Source: Rhodanobacter sp. (lineage in GTDB: Bacteria; Pseudomonadota; Gammaproteobacteria; Xanthomonadales; Rhodanobacteraceae). Taken from it: DNA of 64,000 nucleotides. The position numbers and the translations under genes were made by a program. Positions within the stretch are counted from its first letter, which is position 1; each line of letters starts with the position of its first letter. Positions 9,752-16,722 of this stretch are shown here, one piece after another. The DNA is taken from contig AP031382.1 of the NCBI GenBank assembly GCA_040371205.1, positions 2,787,562 through 2,851,561 of the forward strand, written 5' to 3'. The notes under the pieces were generated by a model. It was not told the origin of the DNA and searched no databases. It saw only the letters and a program-made list of their open reading frames with translations.

Positions 9752-9793
9752 TACTTCAAGTTGAGGTTCGACCGCAGGGCAAAATCAGAGAGT
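9752..9793 (+). mobile_element. Relic of an IS5-type element end
   Basis: The segment 9767-9793 (TTCGACCGCAGGGCAAAA then TCAGAGAGT) matches the sequence just upstream of the IS5-family transposase at 19723-19748 with only one inserted base, in the same orientation. The similarity continues inward with a few transitions back to about 9752. No transposase sequence remains between 9699 and 9891, which otherwise holds no recognisable gene. I read this as a solo remnant of an insertion-sequence end. Confidence 0.5.
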
Positions 9794-9891
9794 AAAAAGA
9801 GACTTCTCCGTCCTATCGGCCTCGAGGGCCATGATGGTGTTGGCACAACCGTCAGCAGTCAGATGATCCCTAACACCTTCTTTTCCGGCAG

Positions 9892-11118
9892 TTATGGACA
9901 TGTGATCTTGCCCCGCGTGTTGCGCATCGCCAAAGCAATTTTCCTAGCGAGTTTTAGAAAACCTTCCTTGCGGATAGCAACATACATACCTGCACCAACA
10001 AGAGCGAAGCCAAACCAGGACAGATTGGTGCTTTCTGGAATGGAGTGGCCTATAAAAATGTTCCACAAATTGGAAAGTGATGCGACCAGCAGGTTGACCG
10101 TCAATGCCACACCGCACCAGTTCAGCCCCTTGAGCAGCCCCTTGATGATGCCTTGCAACCTGGCCACCTCTCGCTGAGCAAACGCATATGTACCATCAAG
10201 CTCCGCCATGAACGTGACCCGCCGGTCAAACGCCCCTTCCATTTCGGCAGCAGCCTGCAGCGATGGGGGTTCGTGCGCGGGCTGCTGAAGTTGCGCGCTG
10301 AGCCGCCTGGCGTGCCTGACCAGCTCTTTGTCAGTACCAGGTTCGCCAGCATGAAAATCTTCCGGAACGTGTGAGCTGTTAATCTTCACCTTTAATGGCT
10401 CGCTGCACTCCGGCATGAATGCCTCGCCCAGAAATTCAAGCACCTCACGCATGGCTTGAATGGGTCGCTGCACTAGTTCGTCGTATCGCAGCCGGCATAT
10501 GACATCCGGACCCAGCGCAGCCTCAGCCTGCACGCAGGCCTGCACTGTTCGCATCCAATATTCGTATGCCTCCTGCTCGGTCTTCACCAGGCGGGCGTCG
10601 CCATCAGTCTTGAAGTTCAGCATTGAAGCAACGACAGACTCCACATCGCGCACGATATGCACGAATCTCGCGTCCGGAAAGAGCTTTTTGAGGCCGGCGA
10701 TATACATCGAATTTTCCGGCGTGCCGTCCACCCAGCGCGACTTTGACTCGCTGTCTGATCTGGCGATATTGAACGCGGGATGCGTCTGCTCAGGATGCCT
10801 CTCGGCGCAGGAGCGGCTTCGCTCCTCCATCTGAAGGCGATGGCGCAAAATCATCTCATTGATGCTACCGCCGATCGTCTCGAAGAATTCCGCTCGCCCG
10901 ATGCCCGATGCGCTCAATGGGGACCGATCGCCCCGTCGGCACCCCACCCGGTACTGGACCTCAACGCCAACGGCAAACTCACCCAACCAGTTGGACTCCT
11001 CCAGCGGAAGGATGTTCGCGTGCTGCCCCAGGCACCAAGTGAGTACGCTTGTCCCGGACCGCGGTGAACCAACAACGAAAATTGGCCCACGGTCCTGGGC
11101 CGGAAGAAATTCAGACAT
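9892..11118 (-). CDS. Sulfotransferase with C-terminal membrane anchor
   Basis: A 408-residue protein. Residues about 13-27 read IFVVGSPRSGTSVLTW, the canonical PRSGTS loop binding the 5'-phosphosulfate of PAPS. RFVHIVRDVESVVASML (about 150-166) is the 3'-phosphate site with Arg, Asp and Ser. The catalytic domain ends around residue 310. The C-terminus contains two hydrophobic stretches, near VALTVNLLVASLSNLWNI and SWFGFALVGAGMYVAI, followed by basic residues, which suggests anchoring to the inner membrane. It is transcribed against its neighbours. It differs in fold details from the sulfotransferase at 8913-9698, so the pair is not a simple duplication. A role in sulfating a surface glycan or lipid is inferred from location only. 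Confidence 0.7.
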   Translation of the reverse strand: MSEFLPAQDRGPIFVVGSPRSGTSVLTWCLGQHANILPLEESNWLGEFAVGVEVQYRVGCRRGDRSPLSASGIGRAEFFETIGGSINEMILRHRLQMEERSRSCAERHPEQTHPAFNIARSDSESKSRWVDGTPENSMYIAGLKKLFPDARFVHIVRDVESVVASMLNFKTDGDARLVKTEQEAYEYWMRTVQACVQAEAALGPDVICRLRYDELVQRPIQAMREVLEFLGEAFMPECSEPLKVKINSSHVPEDFHAGEPGTDKELVRHARRLSAQLQQPAHEPPSLQAAAEMEGAFDRRVTFMAELDGTYAFAQREVARLQGIIKGLLKGLNWCGVALTVNLLVASLSNLWNIFIGHSIPESTNLSWFGFALVGAGMYVAIRKEGFLKLARKIALAMRNTRGKITCP

Positions 11119-11416
11119 GATCCGGCCCCCACCGAATGATGTATTTCAAAGCAAGAATGCGACCTGACCCATCCTGGAGCGGTAGCTGCGCTGTCGTCAA
11201 CGCAACCATGCCGAGGCGGAGTCCGACATCGGTCGGACGCACACGGCGCATGTAGCGTGCACCAAGCTGGAGGCCGCGCGCAACCAGAGCTGCTTGGGAT
11301 CCCGACGTTCCCGATCAAGACTGGCGCTTGCCCCGTTGGCAAGCACATCCCAGCAAACCATGCCGTCAAGCTGGTATCTTTAGCTACTTCGTATTCCCTG
11401 CTTCAGGAGCATCCCC
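11119..11416. other. Spacer of about 300 bp without a recognisable gene
   Basis: This stretch lies between the divergently transcribed sulfotransferase (minus) and the small lipoprotein (plus). I see no convincing coding frame, tRNA or repeat. Promoters for both flanking genes should be here; GGAGCAT before the lipoprotein ATG is its probable ribosome-binding site. The sequence looks like degraded former coding DNA, but I cannot assign it. Confidence 0.5.
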
Positions 11417-11830
11417 ATGCACCTCAATCGCATTGCTTTTTTGGCCCTTGCCATGCTCACCCTCGCCGCTTGCCAACAGGAATCCGCGCCCCCCGTCTCG
11501 GCACAGTCGAAAAATGGCGCTGGCTCCAATCAAACCATTGCAGCCAAGTCAAGCCCGGCGATTTCGATTGATCCAGCCACGATGAAGAGCTGCGATGGAA
11601 TCGCGGCAACCGTGCATTGGGATGCCAGCAAAGTCGGCACTAATACGGACAGCACCGAGATCTGGGTCGGCCCATCTGATAGCGACACCAAGCTTTTTTC
11701 GGCTGGAGGGGCGACTGGCGACACCCAGACCGGCCCATGGACACACCCGGGCACGCATTTTCTTCTCAAGAACAAGCAGGATGGCAAGGTGCTTGGCGAA
11801 GCCATCGTCGGCGGTCCCGCGTGCAGCTAG
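11417..11830 (+). CDS. Small lipoprotein of unknown function
   Basis: A 137-residue protein with a lipoprotein signal peptide: a short basic start, a hydrophobic core FLALAMLTL and the lipobox LAAC with Cys19, followed by a Ser/Pro/Gln-rich linker. The mature domain (about residues 50-137) is small and contains two further cysteines (SCDG and GPACS), which may form a disulfide. I do not recognise the family with certainty; the alternating hydrophobic pattern suggests a small beta-sandwich. It stands alone between two spacers within the LPS island, so any link to O-antigen export or display is only positional. Confidence 0.65.
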   Translation: MHLNRIAFLALAMLTLAACQQESAPPVSAQSKNGAGSNQTIAAKSSPAISIDPATMKSCDGIAATVHWDASKVGTNTDSTEIWVGPSDSDTKLFSAGGATGDTQTGPWTHPGTHFLLKNKQDGKVLGEAIVGGPACS

Positions 11831-11941
11831 GAGCCGATCGAACCACGTATCTAAACATATCAACCGTCTGGCGTGACTCGCTGCCGGTAACGAAGATAGC
11901 CTTCTCTGATTGAACACCAGCCACCTCTAGTGAAATCCCCG

Positions 11942-13042
11942 ATGACCATCATTCCTGTTAACGCGTTGGACCGCCATATTTTGCCGCTCAAGGATTGCCT
12001 GGCGCAGGCTAGCGCAGCCGTCATCGAGAGTGGCTACTTCGTCCTGGGCCCCAACGTGAAAGCCTTCGAACGCGAATTCGCTGCTTACTGTGGAGTCTCA
12101 GACTGCGTCGGCGTTGCCAACGGCACGGAGGCGCTTGAGCTTGGACTCCGCAGTATTGGCATCACTGGAGGCAAGCGCGTCGCCGTGGTTGCGAACGCTG
12201 CTATGTATGGAACTACGGCGGTGCTTGCCTGTGATGCCGAGCCCGTTTTTGTCGACATCGACCCTGTCACCCATACGCTCGATCCCAAATCACTCGAAGC
12301 AACGCTCGCCAGCAGCCCGATCGATGCGGTTATCGTCACCCATCTTTATGGGCGGCTCGCGAACATGGAGGCCATCTTGGCGCTTGCGGACAAGCACGGC
12401 TTTGCTGTTTTCGAGGACTGTGCGCAGGCCCATGGTGCACGCGATGCGTCCGGTCGTCGTGCCGGAAGTTTCGGAAGAGCAGCAAGTTTCAGCTTCTATC
12501 CGACTAAGAACCTTGGCGCCGTTGGCGACGGAGGCGCCGTGGTCACCAACGATCCACTTGTAGCCGATACGCTGCGCAAGTTGCGCCAATACGGCTGGAC
12601 CGCAAAGTATCGCAATGAGCTGGCCGGTGGCCGCAACAGCCGCTTAGACGAGCTGCAAGCGACCTTCCTGCGCACCATGCTACCTTTGCTCGATGGCTGG
12701 AATGCCCGTCGACGCGAAATCGCAAACCGCTACTCCAGGGAAATCCGCAACGACCGCATTAGCACGCCATTGGAAAGTGGCGAGGAATACGTCGCGCATC
12801 TCTATGTGGTGCAGGCATCGGATAGGAATGGGCTGCAGAAGCATTTGGCTGACGCTGGCGTCGGCAGCGATATCCATTACCCGATTGGAGATCATCGTCA
12901 GCCGCTCTTCAACCAGCAGTTCAGCTCGTTAACTTTGCCAACCACCGAATCGGCCTGCGAGAACGTGCTGACGTTACCGTGCTTTCCTGAACTTACCGAC
13001 CTCGAAGTCGCAAGAGTGATCGAGGCGTGCAATCAGTGGTGA
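11942..13042 (+). CDS. DegT/DnrJ-family sugar aminotransferase (WxcK/FdtB/QdtB type)
   Basis: A PLP-dependent aminotransferase of the DegT/DnrJ/EryC1/StrS family, 366 residues. Visible motifs are SGYFVLGPNVKAFEREFA, VGVANGTEALELGLRS, FEDCAQAHGA (Asp binding the PLP pyridine nitrogen) and SFYPTKNLGAVGDGGAVVT, in which Lys forms the Schiff base. Given the downstream WxcM-like 3,4-ketoisomerase/acetyltransferase, it most likely transaminates dTDP-3-oxo-6-deoxyhexose at C3, giving dTDP-Fuc3N or dTDP-Qui3N. The ATG at 11942 is chosen; a GTG four codons upstream is possible. Its end overlaps the next gene, indicating a translationally coupled operon through 15340. The gene order aminotransferase-GT2-WxcM-GtrA resembles wxcK-wxcL-wxcM-wxcN of Xanthomonas campestris, from memory. 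Confidence 0.85.
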   Translation: MTIIPVNALDRHILPLKDCLAQASAAVIESGYFVLGPNVKAFEREFAAYCGVSDCVGVANGTEALELGLRSIGITGGKRVAVVANAAMYGTTAVLACDAEPVFVDIDPVTHTLDPKSLEATLASSPIDAVIVTHLYGRLANMEAILALADKHGFAVFEDCAQAHGARDASGRRAGSFGRAASFSFYPTKNLGAVGDGGAVVTNDPLVADTLRKLRQYGWTAKYRNELAGGRNSRLDELQATFLRTMLPLLDGWNARRREIANRYSREIRNDRISTPLESGEEYVAHLYVVQASDRNGLQKHLADAGVGSDIHYPIGDHRQPLFNQQFSSLTLPTTESACENVLTLPCFPELTDLEVARVIEACNQW

Positions 13043-13986
13043 ACTCTCGCTATTCCATCGTCATACCCGTATACAAGAACGAAGGCTCCGTTCCCGCGCT
13101 GCTGCAGGCGCTGGAGGAGCTGTCGAAGTCTCTCGACGCACTGCTCGAGGTGGTGTTTGTAGTAGACGGAAGCCCAGACGCCAGCTTCCAGACGCTTGAA
13201 CGCGGCCTGCACGCAGTAACGTTTCAGGCAAAGCTTGTATTGCTATCGCGGAACTTTGGCGCGTTCGCTGCTATTCGTTGTGGCCTGTCCGAAGCAACCG
13301 GCGATTACATCGGCGTCATGGCGGCGGATTTGCAAGAACCGCCATCGCTGATGCTGGATTTTTTCGACGCGTTAAGGACGAAGCCGCTCGACGTAGTGTT
13401 TGGCCAGCGCTTGGGTCGATCCGATCCCGGCTTAACCAAACTGGCATCTGGAGTTTTCTGGGGAATTTATCGCCGCCTGGTGGTACCTGATGTGCCTGAA
13501 GGTGGCGTCGATGTATTCGCTGTTACCGCAGCATTCCGTGACCGCCTCTTGGCCCTTGGCGAAGCGAACAGTAGCTTGCTGGGCTTACTGTTCTGGCTGG
13601 GGGGGCGCCGGGAATTCATCGGATATCAGCGCCTTGAACGGCTCCACGGCACGAGTGCATGGACATTCCGCAAGAAGCTGACTTACTTACTGGACAGCGT
13701 ATTCGCGTTCTCCGATCTTCCTGTTCGCGTTCTTATGTCACTGGGCCTCCTAGGCTTAGGGGTTGCCTTCGTACTCGGCGTGATCGTGCTGCTTGCAAGG
13801 CTGCTCGGCGCACATGCAGTGCCCGGTTATGCCGGATCAATGCTGGCCATCCTTTTTTTTGGGGCTTTGAACACCTTCGGTATCGGTATCGTTGGAAATT
13901 ACGCTTGGCGCGCTTATGAAAACACCAAGCAGCGCCCCCTCAACATAGTTTCAACGCGTATCGAATTTCCAGGAAAGGTGATATGA
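13027..13986 (+). CDS. DPM1/GtrB-like membrane glycosyltransferase (GT2)
   Basis: About 319 residues. The N-terminal GT2 domain shows [50 protein letters not shown] and the catalytic MAADLQEPP (ADLQ carries the DxD-like metal site typical of the polyprenyl-phosphate transferase branch). Two hydrophobic segments follow around residues 235-290 ([20 protein letters not shown] and [17 protein letters not shown]). This is the layout of GtrB and ArnC, which charge undecaprenyl phosphate with a sugar at the cytoplasmic face of the inner membrane. The start overlaps the aminotransferase stop; GTG codons at 13027, 13036 and 13039 are all possible. A GtrA-like flippase lies two genes downstream, supporting a lipid-linked-sugar role. 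Confidence 0.82.
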   Translation: MQSVVNSRYSIVIPVYKNEGSVPALLQALEELSKSLDALLEVVFVVDGSPDASFQTLERGLHAVTFQAKLVLLSRNFGAFAAIRCGLSEATGDYIGVMAADLQEPPSLMLDFFDALRTKPLDVVFGQRLGRSDPGLTKLASGVFWGIYRRLVVPDVPEGGVDVFAVTAAFRDRLLALGEANSSLLGLLFWLGGRREFIGYQRLERLHGTSAWTFRKKLTYLLDSVFAFSDLPVRVLMSLGLLGLGVAFVLGVIVLLARLLGAHAVPGYAGSMLAILFFGALNTFGIGIVGNYAWRAYENTKQRPLNIVSTRIEFPGKVI

Positions 13987-14915
13987 GCCACTTTGTGCAT
14001 CCGAACGGGCTATGTGAATCGCCAAACATTGGCGAGGGAACCCGCATCTGGGCATTTGCCCATGTCCTGCCCAACGCAAGGATCGGCAGCGGTTGCAACA
14101 TTTGCGACGGCGTGTTCATCGAAAACGATGTCACGGTGGGCAACAACGTAACAGTCAAGTGCGGTGTTCAGCTGTGGGATGGTGTGACGCTCGAGGATGA
14201 TGTGTTCGTCGGCCCCAACGCAACCTTTACCAATGACTTGCGCCCGCGAAGCAAGGTCTACCCGGAAGCCTTCCTGCGCACCGTCGTCGAGAAGGGTGCA
14301 TCCATCGGAGCCAATGCCACCATTCTTCCTGGAGTTCGGATTGGCCGAAATGCGATGGTCGGCGCTGGTGCAGTCGTCACTCGCTCCGTACCTGCCAACG
14401 CGGTCGTTGTTGGCAACCCTGCCAAGATCGTTGGATACGTCGGCACGTCAGAGACACCTGCTAGCGAGGGGACGCCGTCTCAGATCCAGCCAAAGCGGGG
14501 GGCCCGTCCAACAGCTGTCCGGGGCGTACAACTGCACACCTTCAATGCCGTCACCGACATGCGCGGAACTCTCTCTGTTGGCGAGTTCGAGCACGAAATC
14601 CCTTTTGCAGTAAAGCGCTATTTCCTCGTTTACGATGTGCCTACGTCAGAGGTGCGCGGCGAACACGCACATCACCAGTGCCATCAATTCCTGATTGCCG
14701 TACGAGGCAGCGTACACGTCGTAGCTGATGATGGACATAACCGCGAGGAATTTGTCCTGGACCGACCCCACGTTGGTGTCTACCTCCCACCCATGACCTG
14801 GGGTACCCAATACAAGTATTCCAACGATGCGATGCTGCTTGTCTTCGCTTCACACTTCTATGATGCCAGCGACTATATCCGCGAGTACGACAAGTTCCTG
14901 GAACTGGTGCGGTAG
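13983..14915 (+). CDS. wxcM: Bifunctional sugar acetyltransferase / dTDP-4-oxo-6-deoxyglucose 3,4-ketoisomerase (WxcM)
   Basis: A 310-residue two-domain enzyme. Residues 1 to about 155 are a left-handed beta-helix acyltransferase with many hexapeptide repeats ([59 protein letters not shown]) and the typical [12 protein letters not shown] close. Residues about 165-310 are a cupin ketoisomerase of the FdtA/QdtA type: [46 protein letters not shown] and [15 protein letters not shown], where the paired histidines are the expected active-site residues. The two activities flank the aminotransferase step of dTDP-3-acetamido-3,6-dideoxyhexose synthesis, starting from the RmlB product. In many bacteria they are separate proteins; the fused form is known in Xanthomonas. 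It overlaps the preceding gene by 4 bp. Whether the product has the galacto (Fuc3NAc) or gluco (Qui3NAc) configuration cannot be read from sequence alone. Confidence 0.88.
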   Translation: MSHFVHPNGLCESPNIGEGTRIWAFAHVLPNARIGSGCNICDGVFIENDVTVGNNVTVKCGVQLWDGVTLEDDVFVGPNATFTNDLRPRSKVYPEAFLRTVVEKGASIGANATILPGVRIGRNAMVGAGAVVTRSVPANAVVVGNPAKIVGYVGTSETPASEGTPSQIQPKRGARPTAVRGVQLHTFNAVTDMRGTLSVGEFEHEIPFAVKRYFLVYDVPTSEVRGEHAHHQCHQFLIAVRGSVHVVADDGHNREEFVLDRPHVGVYLPPMTWGTQYKYSNDAMLLVFASHFYDASDYIREYDKFLELVR

Positions 14916-14923
14916 AATTTCGT

Positions 14924-15340
14924 ATGAGTACAACCGCGCTATCGCGGCTGCGAACATTGGTGGAACGCTCCCGGTTCCTGCGCTTCCTGGTCTCAGGCGG
15001 TCTCAACACCGCCGTGACCTACATCATCTATGTCGCCTTGCTTCAAATACTTGAGTACAGGCTCGCGTACACCGTCGCGTACGTAGTCGGTATCTTGCTG
15101 TCGTACTCGCTCAACCGCGCGTTTGTCTTTCGCAGTCATCGCGGCTGGTCATCCGTGCTGCTATTCCCCTTCGTATACCTGGCCCAATACTTAGTCAGTC
15201 TCGCAATTATCTGGATTTGGGTTGGCAAGCTAGGGCTGCCCAAGCTATTGGCACCGCCAGTCGCTGTTCTAATTTCCATCCCGTTAACCTATCTTTTTTC
15301 CGGATTCGTCTTTACTCCGAAGCCATCGCAATTTAAGTAG
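14924..15340 (+). CDS. GtrA-family membrane protein (putative lipid-linked sugar flippase)
   Basis: A 138-residue hydrophobic protein with four membrane segments. The signatures RFLRFLVSGGLNTAVTYIIY at the N-terminus, GILLSYSLNRAFVF in the middle and LTYLFSGFVFTP at the end are those of the GtrA/DPMS family, which is thought to flip undecaprenyl-phosphate-linked sugars to the periplasm. It begins 8 bp after wxcM and is the last gene of the aminosugar operon. It resembles the position of wxcN in Xanthomonas. Its partner is probably the GtrB-like enzyme at 13027-13986. Confidence 0.85.
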   Translation: MSTTALSRLRTLVERSRFLRFLVSGGLNTAVTYIIYVALLQILEYRLAYTVAYVVGILLSYSLNRAFVFRSHRGWSSVLLFPFVYLAQYLVSLAIIWIWVGKLGLPKLLAPPVAVLISIPLTYLFSGFVFTPKPSQFK

Positions 15341-15575
15341 TGTGGATCGTCCAACTTGCCAAAGTGGACGGTACGTTGGCGATTATTAATGGTGTGAGCC
15401 ATGATGCCGATCGTTGGGTCTTTCATGAAATGGCTGTCTACTGCTCCTCGGAGGTCACCGAAACCGGCGCAAGATCGCCCAGCGCCGAAGATTCGATCGT
15501 TTTCATCGCTTATCGATTGCCAGCGCCAACTTGAAGCAGACAGCGCCGAATTGCAAGGACGTCGGCTCTTGGAAG
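15341..15575. other. Gene-free spacer before the IS3 element
   Basis: These 235 bp separate the GtrA gene from the IS3-type insertion. Short open frames exist but none shows a recognisable protein signature. The stretch may be the remains of whatever the IS elements displaced, for instance the 5' portion or linker of a gene formerly continuing the operon. Confidence 0.4.
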
Positions 15576-15620
15576 CGACGTCCCCCCGCGTTGAGTAGCG
15601 GGTCGGTTTAGAGTCCAGAG

Positions 15621-16338
15621 TTATTTTAACTGCTTCGCGTAGGCGGCAGGGGTCAGCCCGCCCAACGCCTTCTTCGGTCGCTCCTCGTTGTATTCCCGCC
15701 GCCAGCGTTCAATCTCGGTGCGGGCGTGCAGCAGGCTGGGAAACCAGTGTTCGTTGAGACATTCGTCGCGCAGGCGGCCGTTGAATGATTCGATGTAGGC
15801 GTTCTGGTTCGGCTTGCCCGGTTCGATCAGGCGCAGTTGCACGCCGCGCTCGTGCACCCAGGCGATCCAGCACGCGCGTCACACCGATCCCGGAGATGGC
15901 TCGTTCGACCTCGATGCCCACCGATTCATGGGTGGCGTCGTCGACGATGGTCAGGCACTTGAGGACGCGGGCGTCGGCGGTGCGATCGAACACGAAGTCC
16001 ATCGACCACACCTCGTTGGGCGCCGATGGACGACACAGCGGCTGCCGCTCGCTCACCGGCACCTTCTTCCGCTTGCGCCGGCGCACCTGCAGCCGCTCCT
16101 CCCGATACAACCGCTCCACACGCTTGTAGTTCACCGGCTCGCCGCCCTCCTGCCGAAGCTTCAGGTGGATCATCCCCACGCCGTAGCGCTTGTGGCGCTG
16201 CGCCAGCTCCACGATCCGCCGTCGCAGCACCACGTTGCGGTCCGGCTGCGCCTGATAGCGGTACGCGCTGGCGCTCACGCCCACCACGCGCAACGCGCAC
16301 CGCTCGCTCAGCCCCTTGTCGATCATCTGGCGCACCAA
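15621..16338 (-). pseudogene. IS3-family transposase OrfB, disrupted by an internal deletion
   Basis: The upstream part (16338 down to about 15870) contains the HTH_21-like region KRYGVGMIHLKLRQEGGEPV, the linker RRRKRKKVPVSERQPL and the first catalytic Asp in VWSMDFVFD. The downstream part (from 15857), in another frame, resumes with [20 protein letters not shown] and carries the catalytic Glu in [17 protein letters not shown]. Between RVLDRL and HERGVQLR a normal OrfB has about 25 residues including the second catalytic Asp (TDNG-type motif). Here they are missing and the frame is shifted. The transposase is therefore inactive. Expected OrfB length is about 275-290 codons; only about 240 remain. 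Confidence 0.85.
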
Positions 16339-16358
16339 CGCGCGTCGGGCCGATGCGC

Positions 16359-16628
16359 CTACGGTTTTTTTCGCAGGACGTCCTTGATCACCTCGTTCTC
16401 AAGCATCTGCTCGGCCAGCAGCTTCTTCAGCCGCGTGTTCTCCGTCTCCAGCTCCTTCAGGCGTTTGGCGTCCGGCACGCTCATGCCGCCGAACTTGCTC
16501 CGCCACAGGTAGTAGGACGCCTCGCTGAAGCCGTGCTTGCGGCACAGCTCCTTGATCGGCAGGCCGGCATCCGCCTCACGCAGGAAGCCGATGATCTGTT
16601 CTTCGGAAAAGCGCTTCTTCACGTCCAA
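16359..16628 (-). CDS. IS3-family transposase OrfA
   Basis: An 89-residue DNA-binding protein of the IS3 OrfA type: FSEEQIIGFLREADAGLPIK, LCRKHGFSEASYYLWRSKFG (helix-turn-helix), then a leucine-zipper-like coiled coil with KRLKELETENTRLKKLLAEQ. It appears intact, and normally is joined to OrfB by a -1 frameshift near its 3' end; since OrfB is destroyed, no full transposase can be made from this copy. Confidence 0.88.
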   Translation of the reverse strand: MDVKKRFSEEQIIGFLREADAGLPIKELCRKHGFSEASYYLWRSKFGGMSVPDAKRLKELETENTRLKKLLAEQMLENEVIKDVLRKKP

Positions 16629-16690
16629 TCTCCTTCGGTTGGGGGATTGGACTCCAAACCGCCGTGCTACTCAAAACCGGGGGGGCGTCG

Positions 16691-16722
16691 CTGCTGGGCG
16701 GCGATTGATCAGATGATCCTTA
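16691..16722 (+). repeat. Left copy of a perfect 32-bp inverted repeat
   Basis: Bases 16691-16722 begin CTGCTGGGCGGCGATTGATC and end CAGATGATCCTTA. They are the exact reverse complement of 18576-18607. The repeat holds a 12-bp internal dyad GATCA-GA-TGATC (16707-16718) around a two-base centre. The last three bases (complement TAA) are the stop codon of the enclosed membrane-protein gene. The IS3 element ends at the base before the repeat. Confidence 0.9.

Larger units (their letters stand above)
15576..16690 (-). mobile_element. IS3-family insertion sequence, inactivated
   Basis: The element is bounded by imperfect inverted repeats. Left, from 15576: CGACGTCCCCCCGCGTTGAG, then GGTTTAGAGTCCA near 15606. 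Right, read inward from 16690: CGACGCCCCCCCGGTTTTGA, then GGTTTGGAGTCCA. About 34 of 42 positions agree. Inside are orfA and an interrupted orfB on the minus strand with the usual IS3 spacing from the ends. No clear target duplication is visible. Its right end directly abuts the 32-bp inverted repeat that starts at 16691. Confidence 0.8.

Noticed and set aside
15340-15534. Short plus-strand frame after the GtrA gene
   Set aside because: About 64 codons with GTG start and no recognisable domain, overlapping another equally plausible frame; not called as a gene.
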